NCBI GenBank assembly: GCA_015257635.1 | Contig: JABZJU010000030.1 | Location: 1-6,329 of the forward strand | Direction of reading: 5' to 3' | Origin: Nanosynbacter sp. | Lineage (GTDB): Bacteria; Patescibacteriota; Saccharimonadia; Saccharimonadales; Saccharimonadaceae | Length of the DNA: 6,329 nucleotides | Shown: in pieces, positions 4,675 through 6,329 of the stretch | How positions within the stretch are numbered: position 1 is the stretch's first letter | How the letters are laid out: every line of letters starts with the position of its first letter | Notes under the pieces: generated by a model | What the model saw: the letters and a program-made list of their open reading frames with translations, nothing else | Told to the model about the DNA's origin: nothing | Database searches by the model: none | Translations under genes and position numbers: made by a program

Positions 4675-5490
4675 GTGGCAAAAAGAATTAGTGAGGAGGG
4701 TATTTTTATAGGAGATATCGTAAAGGAATACCCAAACATGTTTAAGATTATTATTTATCACGACGGATATTATCTACCGTCCTCAGATCGTAAAGAGATC
4801 AAAAAAGTCAATAAAGAGACGCGACGTCAAGATTCGATCCACCGATCGCTCCGTCGCACAAAAACGACCATAAAAGACATCATGCTATGCAATCGATTCG
4901 ATTATTGGTGTACGTTTACGTATAACTGCCGTGCTTGTTATCCAAAATGCGACAACAACCCATGTACCTGTAATCCGTCAACATGCAAGCGATTTGACAT
5001 TAATTACACACGACGCACGCTCCAAAATTGGTACAGGAATCAAAAGAAGCATTCTCCAAAACTTAAGTACTTAGCCGTCCCAGAGTTCCACAAAAACGGT
5101 GCAATCCATTTTCATTGCATGATATCTGGATTTAACGGTCGATTGAAGGATTCAGGAAAAAAGACTAAGAACGGTCAAACAGTCTATAACGCTGTCGGAT
5201 ATTACTCAGGCTTTACTGAGTTTGTGCGAATCGGCGAAAGATTCGACGACGTCGATTTTAACTCGGAATATCAACGCGTCATTAGTTATATAAGTAAGTA
5301 TATAACTAAGGATATGCCACTTATTCACGGCCGTCGGCGATTTCTGACGTCAACAAACTTAAACAAGCCCGTTACAACAGTAAACGGAATTAGCAAGTTT
5401 AAGTTACAATCGCTGATTCGCAACAAAAAGCCGGAGTTTATAAACGAATACCTAGAAGTCCAGAAACATGACTTCTCTATTCCCGCTTAG
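4675..5490 (+). CDS. HUH-type rolling-circle replication initiator (Rep, ORF2/G2P-like)
   Basis: A 271-residue protein from GTG 4675, preceded by GGGAG at 6 bases. TTG 4642 upstream and ATG 4738 downstream (after AAAGGA) are alternative starts. From the GTG start: motif I FDYWCTFTYN at 75-84; the metal-binding HUH motif GAIHFHCMISG at about 142-152, with His145 and His147; the tyrosine motif YISKYITK at 205-212, with Tyr205 or Tyr209 as the nucleophile; then RRRFLTSTNL at 220-229, typical of phage-type Reps. The enzyme nicks the origin, stays bound to the 5' end and starts strand displacement. A cysteine-rich insertion between motifs I and II (six Cys at 85-104) is unusual. The origin hairpin is just upstream. 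Confidence 0.88.
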   Translation: MAKRISEEGIFIGDIVKEYPNMFKIIIYHDGYYLPSSDRKEIKKVNKETRRQDSIHRSLRRTKTTIKDIMLCNRFDYWCTFTYNCRACYPKCDNNPCTCNPSTCKRFDINYTRRTLQNWYRNQKKHSPKLKYLAVPEFHKNGAIHFHCMISGFNGRLKDSGKKTKNGQTVYNAVGYYSGFTEFVRIGERFDDVDFNSEYQRVISYISKYITKDMPLIHGRRRFLTSTNLNKPVTTVNGISKFKLQSLIRNKKPEFINEYLEVQKHDFSIPA

Positions 5491-5621
5491 TCTTTTTTAT
5501 TGATATTGACAAGCAGTATTATTATGATTATCAGTAGCAATACTGATATCAACAACTCCCCCATTGTAAAAGAGTGAAAAATAACTCCAGTGTCGAATAG
5601 TTTTGTTGATCCTCTTATCAT
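5487..5621 (-). CDS. 44-residue single-span membrane peptide, antisense to the phage operon
   Basis: On the minus strand ATG (5621-5619) is preceded by a perfect AGGAGG (5632-5627) at 5-base spacing, and the ORF ends at TAA (5489-5487), overlapping the rep stop by two bases tail to tail. The peptide has a polar N-terminus (MIRGSTKLFDTGVIFHSF), then about 20 almost purely hydrophobic residues (LLISVLLLIIIIILLV), and ends NINKKD. A short span followed by a lysine-bearing tail is the general form of type I toxin peptides, and also of small phage exclusion or holin-like proteins. It is the only phage gene on this strand, so it may be expressed in the integrated state independently of the virion operon. 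Function is unknown. Confidence 0.65.
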   Translation of the reverse strand: MIRGSTKLFDTGVIFHSFTMGELLISVLLLIIIIILLVNINKKD

Positions 5622-5626
5622 GTTGT

Positions 5627-5644
5627 CCTCCTGCCCTTATTCTA
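5627..5644 (-). promoter_or_regulatory. Ribosome binding site and possible extended -10 for the minus-strand peptide
   Basis: AGGAGG (5632-5627) is the strongest Shine-Dalgarno in the window together with the one at 1261. TGGTAGAAT ending at 5639 resembles an extended -10 element (TGn followed by a TATAAT-like hexamer). If used, transcription would start at about the Shine-Dalgarno itself, leaving a very short leader, so the promoter part is weakly supported. Confidence 0.4.
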
Positions 5645-5681
5645 CCATAAAATACGTTGTTTATTTTACACTCTTTACGTA

Positions 5682-5711
5682 TTGACTAGGTACATTGTGC
5701 GACATTATAAC
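5682..5711 (+). promoter_or_regulatory. Phage -35 element (TTGACT) and promoter-like sequence across the right attachment site
   Basis: TTGACT (5682-5687), 18 bases, then TATAAC (5706-5711). The spacer and the first five bases of the -10 lie in the 23-bp repeat. In this integrated form it points at host DNA with no plus-strand gene. In the excised circle the last base would become T, giving TTGACT-N18-TATAAT directly upstream of the phage structural operon. Confidence 0.55.
5688..5710 (+). repeat. Right attachment site core (attR), 23-bp direct repeat
   Basis: Exact copy of 573-595. Phage DNA with the minus-strand peptide gene lies to its left, and host intergenic DNA to its right. The downstream host sequence keeps a degenerate form of the inverted repeat seen at 605-628 (AAACACGAC and ATCGTCTTT, about 5720-5743), so the homology between phage and host sites extends beyond the core. 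Confidence 0.8.
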
Positions 5712-5993
5712 TATATCTAAAACACGACTATCCCATCGTCTTTCTTCGCGATAAATTTATCTCATTTTCACTAAATCAACCTACTTGTCATTTATTGTTT
5801 TATAAACCGCCCTATTTACTGGCTTGGTACGTTTTATGTTGTATATTGGCTTATCTACATTGGCTCGGATTTATAATCTATGCTTGTATCGCGCAAAATT
5901 TATCAATATAAATACTTAGCCGATTTGGCTTTATACGCGCTTAAAAATTAACTAATAATTAGTTCGTATTTTGTTCTATTATTGTTTTGATTG
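5711..5993. other. Host intergenic region right of the prophage; no gene seen
   Basis: AT-rich and without a supported ORF on either strand. It contains the degenerate inverted repeat at about 5720-5743, a short AT hairpin (AACTA/TAGTT around 5950-5963) that, read on the minus strand, precedes a T-run and may be a weak terminator for the DUF2726-type gene, and a copy of the GTTC-N7-GTTC motif at 5962-5976. Confidence 0.5.
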
Positions 5994-6329
5994 CTAGTTT
6001 TGCGAAAGAGCTTGGGTGATTCTGTGCTTAATTATTTCACTGTTCCATTCGCCTGTCTTAAATCGCAGTAGGGGCATATTAGTATTGGTCATGATCGAAT
6101 TGACAAAATCGTCGCGCGTTTTTCGATCAGGCTGATTGTGAGTACTATCATCAAGCTCAATAGCTATAAGAGGCTTCATGTCATTGGTACAAATTAGAAA
6201 GTCTATGGATTTGCCGTTTATTCTCGCGAAAGCTGCCTTCCAGCTTTGCCCTTTTATCTCATGATCCAAAAACATGCTTAAATGAGCCTGAGGTATAATT
6301 ACACATCCGTTTATTGCTTCGTGTAGAGT
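5994..6329 (-). CDS. DUF2726-type protein, C-terminal part (N-terminus outside the window)
   Basis: The minus-strand frame ends at TAG 5996-5994 and stays open through the window edge. ATG 6275 is therefore probably internal: the 18 codons before it (including GCVIIPQAHLSMFLDHE) continue the family pattern. Recognisable DUF2726 features are a VIIPQ-like strand, GKSIDFLICTNDMKPLIAIE, and the IELDDSTHNQPDRKTRDDF block, followed by a strand MPLLRF. The fold is related to restriction-endonuclease-like nucleases, with Asp and Glu in the DFxxC and AIELD strands as likely metal ligands. DUF2726 domains occur alone, or fused to zinc-finger or helicase modules. The cellular role is not known. It is host DNA lying beyond the right phage repeat. 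Confidence 0.75.
   Translation of the reverse strand, partial: TLHEAINGCVIIPQAHLSMFLDHEIKGQSWKAAFARINGKSIDFLICTNDMKPLIAIELDDSTHNQPDRKTRDDFVNSIMTNTNMPLLRFKTGEWNSEIIKHRITQALSQN

Larger units (their letters stand above)
573..5710 (+). mobile_element. Integrated filamentous phage (inovirus-type prophage)
   Basis: The element is bounded by an exact 23-bp direct repeat at 573-595 and 5688-5710, giving a circular genome of about 5,115 bases. It has the inovirus gene set in the usual order: ssDNA-binding candidate, small membrane proteins, pIII-like adhesin, pVI-like protein, Zot ATPase, coat protein, hairpin-rich origin and HUH replication protein. It carries no integrase, transposase, secretin or obvious repressor. 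Absence of a secretin suits a host without an outer membrane. All recognisable functional genes look intact, so it could be active. Boundaries are inferred from the repeat; the exact crossover point within the repeat is not visible. Confidence 0.85.

Noticed and set aside
4516..4761. Minus-strand ORF across the hairpin cluster and the start of rep
   Set aside because: It runs through palindromic origin sequence and has no start signal. Coding there is incompatible with the origin and the real rep start on the other strand.
5529..5548. Inverted repeat TATCAGTA-GCAA-TACTGATA as terminator of rep
   Set aside because: No T-run follows on the plus strand, and the sequence lies inside the minus-strand peptide gene, where it encodes part of the hydrophobic span. 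It may be chance or an RNA structure in that transcript.
5846..5877. Promoter-like TTGGCT and TATAAT on the plus strand in the right flank
   Set aside because: The spacing is 20 bases and there is no plus-strand gene downstream.

Overview
The window holds a complete, compact integrated filamentous phage (inovirus-type prophage, about 5.1 kb) inside a bacterial chromosome. The phage lies between two copies of a 23-bp direct repeat (573-595 and 5688-5710). The host flanks are the last 37 codons of a probable FtsQ/DivIB cell-division protein (1-116, + strand) and the C-terminal part of a DUF2726-type protein (5994-6329, - strand, running off the window). The DNA is AT-rich, uses TGA as an ordinary stop and has strong Shine-Dalgarno sites. 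The phage encodes no secretin, and its Zot-like ATPase lacks an obvious membrane segment. This fits a monoderm host: a Gram-positive bacterium or a candidate-phyla lineage such as Saccharibacteria. The genus cannot be fixed from the sequence, and the Saccharibacteria idea is only an impression from the FtsQ tail and codon use.

Layout of the phage, all on + except the last gene: a small putative ssDNA-binding protein (668-925); three tiny single-span membrane proteins with overlapping or close starts (943-1074, 1074-1262, 1278-1364); a coat-like protein with a long acidic tail (1361-1741); a small ORF overlapping both neighbours (1701-1841); a secreted, cysteine-containing, C-terminally anchored adhesin like pIII (1829-3283); a pVI-like multi-span protein (3285-3593); the Zot/pI assembly ATPase (3595-4287); the probable major coat protein (4320-4496); an intergenic region of four consecutive hairpins (4511-4641); and a HUH rolling-circle replication protein (4675-5490). 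A 44-residue hydrophobic peptide with a perfect Shine-Dalgarno lies on the opposite strand (5487-5621), tail to tail with rep.

How it works together (inference from family knowledge): Rep nicks the loop of the fourth hairpin, whose sequence matches the phiX174/pC194-type nick site, and starts rolling-circle replication. The ssDNA is coated by the small N-terminal-operon protein, then extruded by the Zot ATPase through the membrane while coat, pVI-like and pIII-like proteins assemble around it. No integrase or transposase is present, so integration probably borrows a host recombinase, with XerC/XerD the obvious candidates.

The most striking observation is that excision would join a -35 element at the right end (TTGACT) to a -10 element at the left end (TATAAT) with 18-bp spacing. 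A good promoter facing the structural operon would then exist only in the circular phage. Other points worth checking are the overlapping small gene at 1701-1841, the two coat paralogues, the cysteine-rich insertion in Rep, and the antisense membrane peptide.
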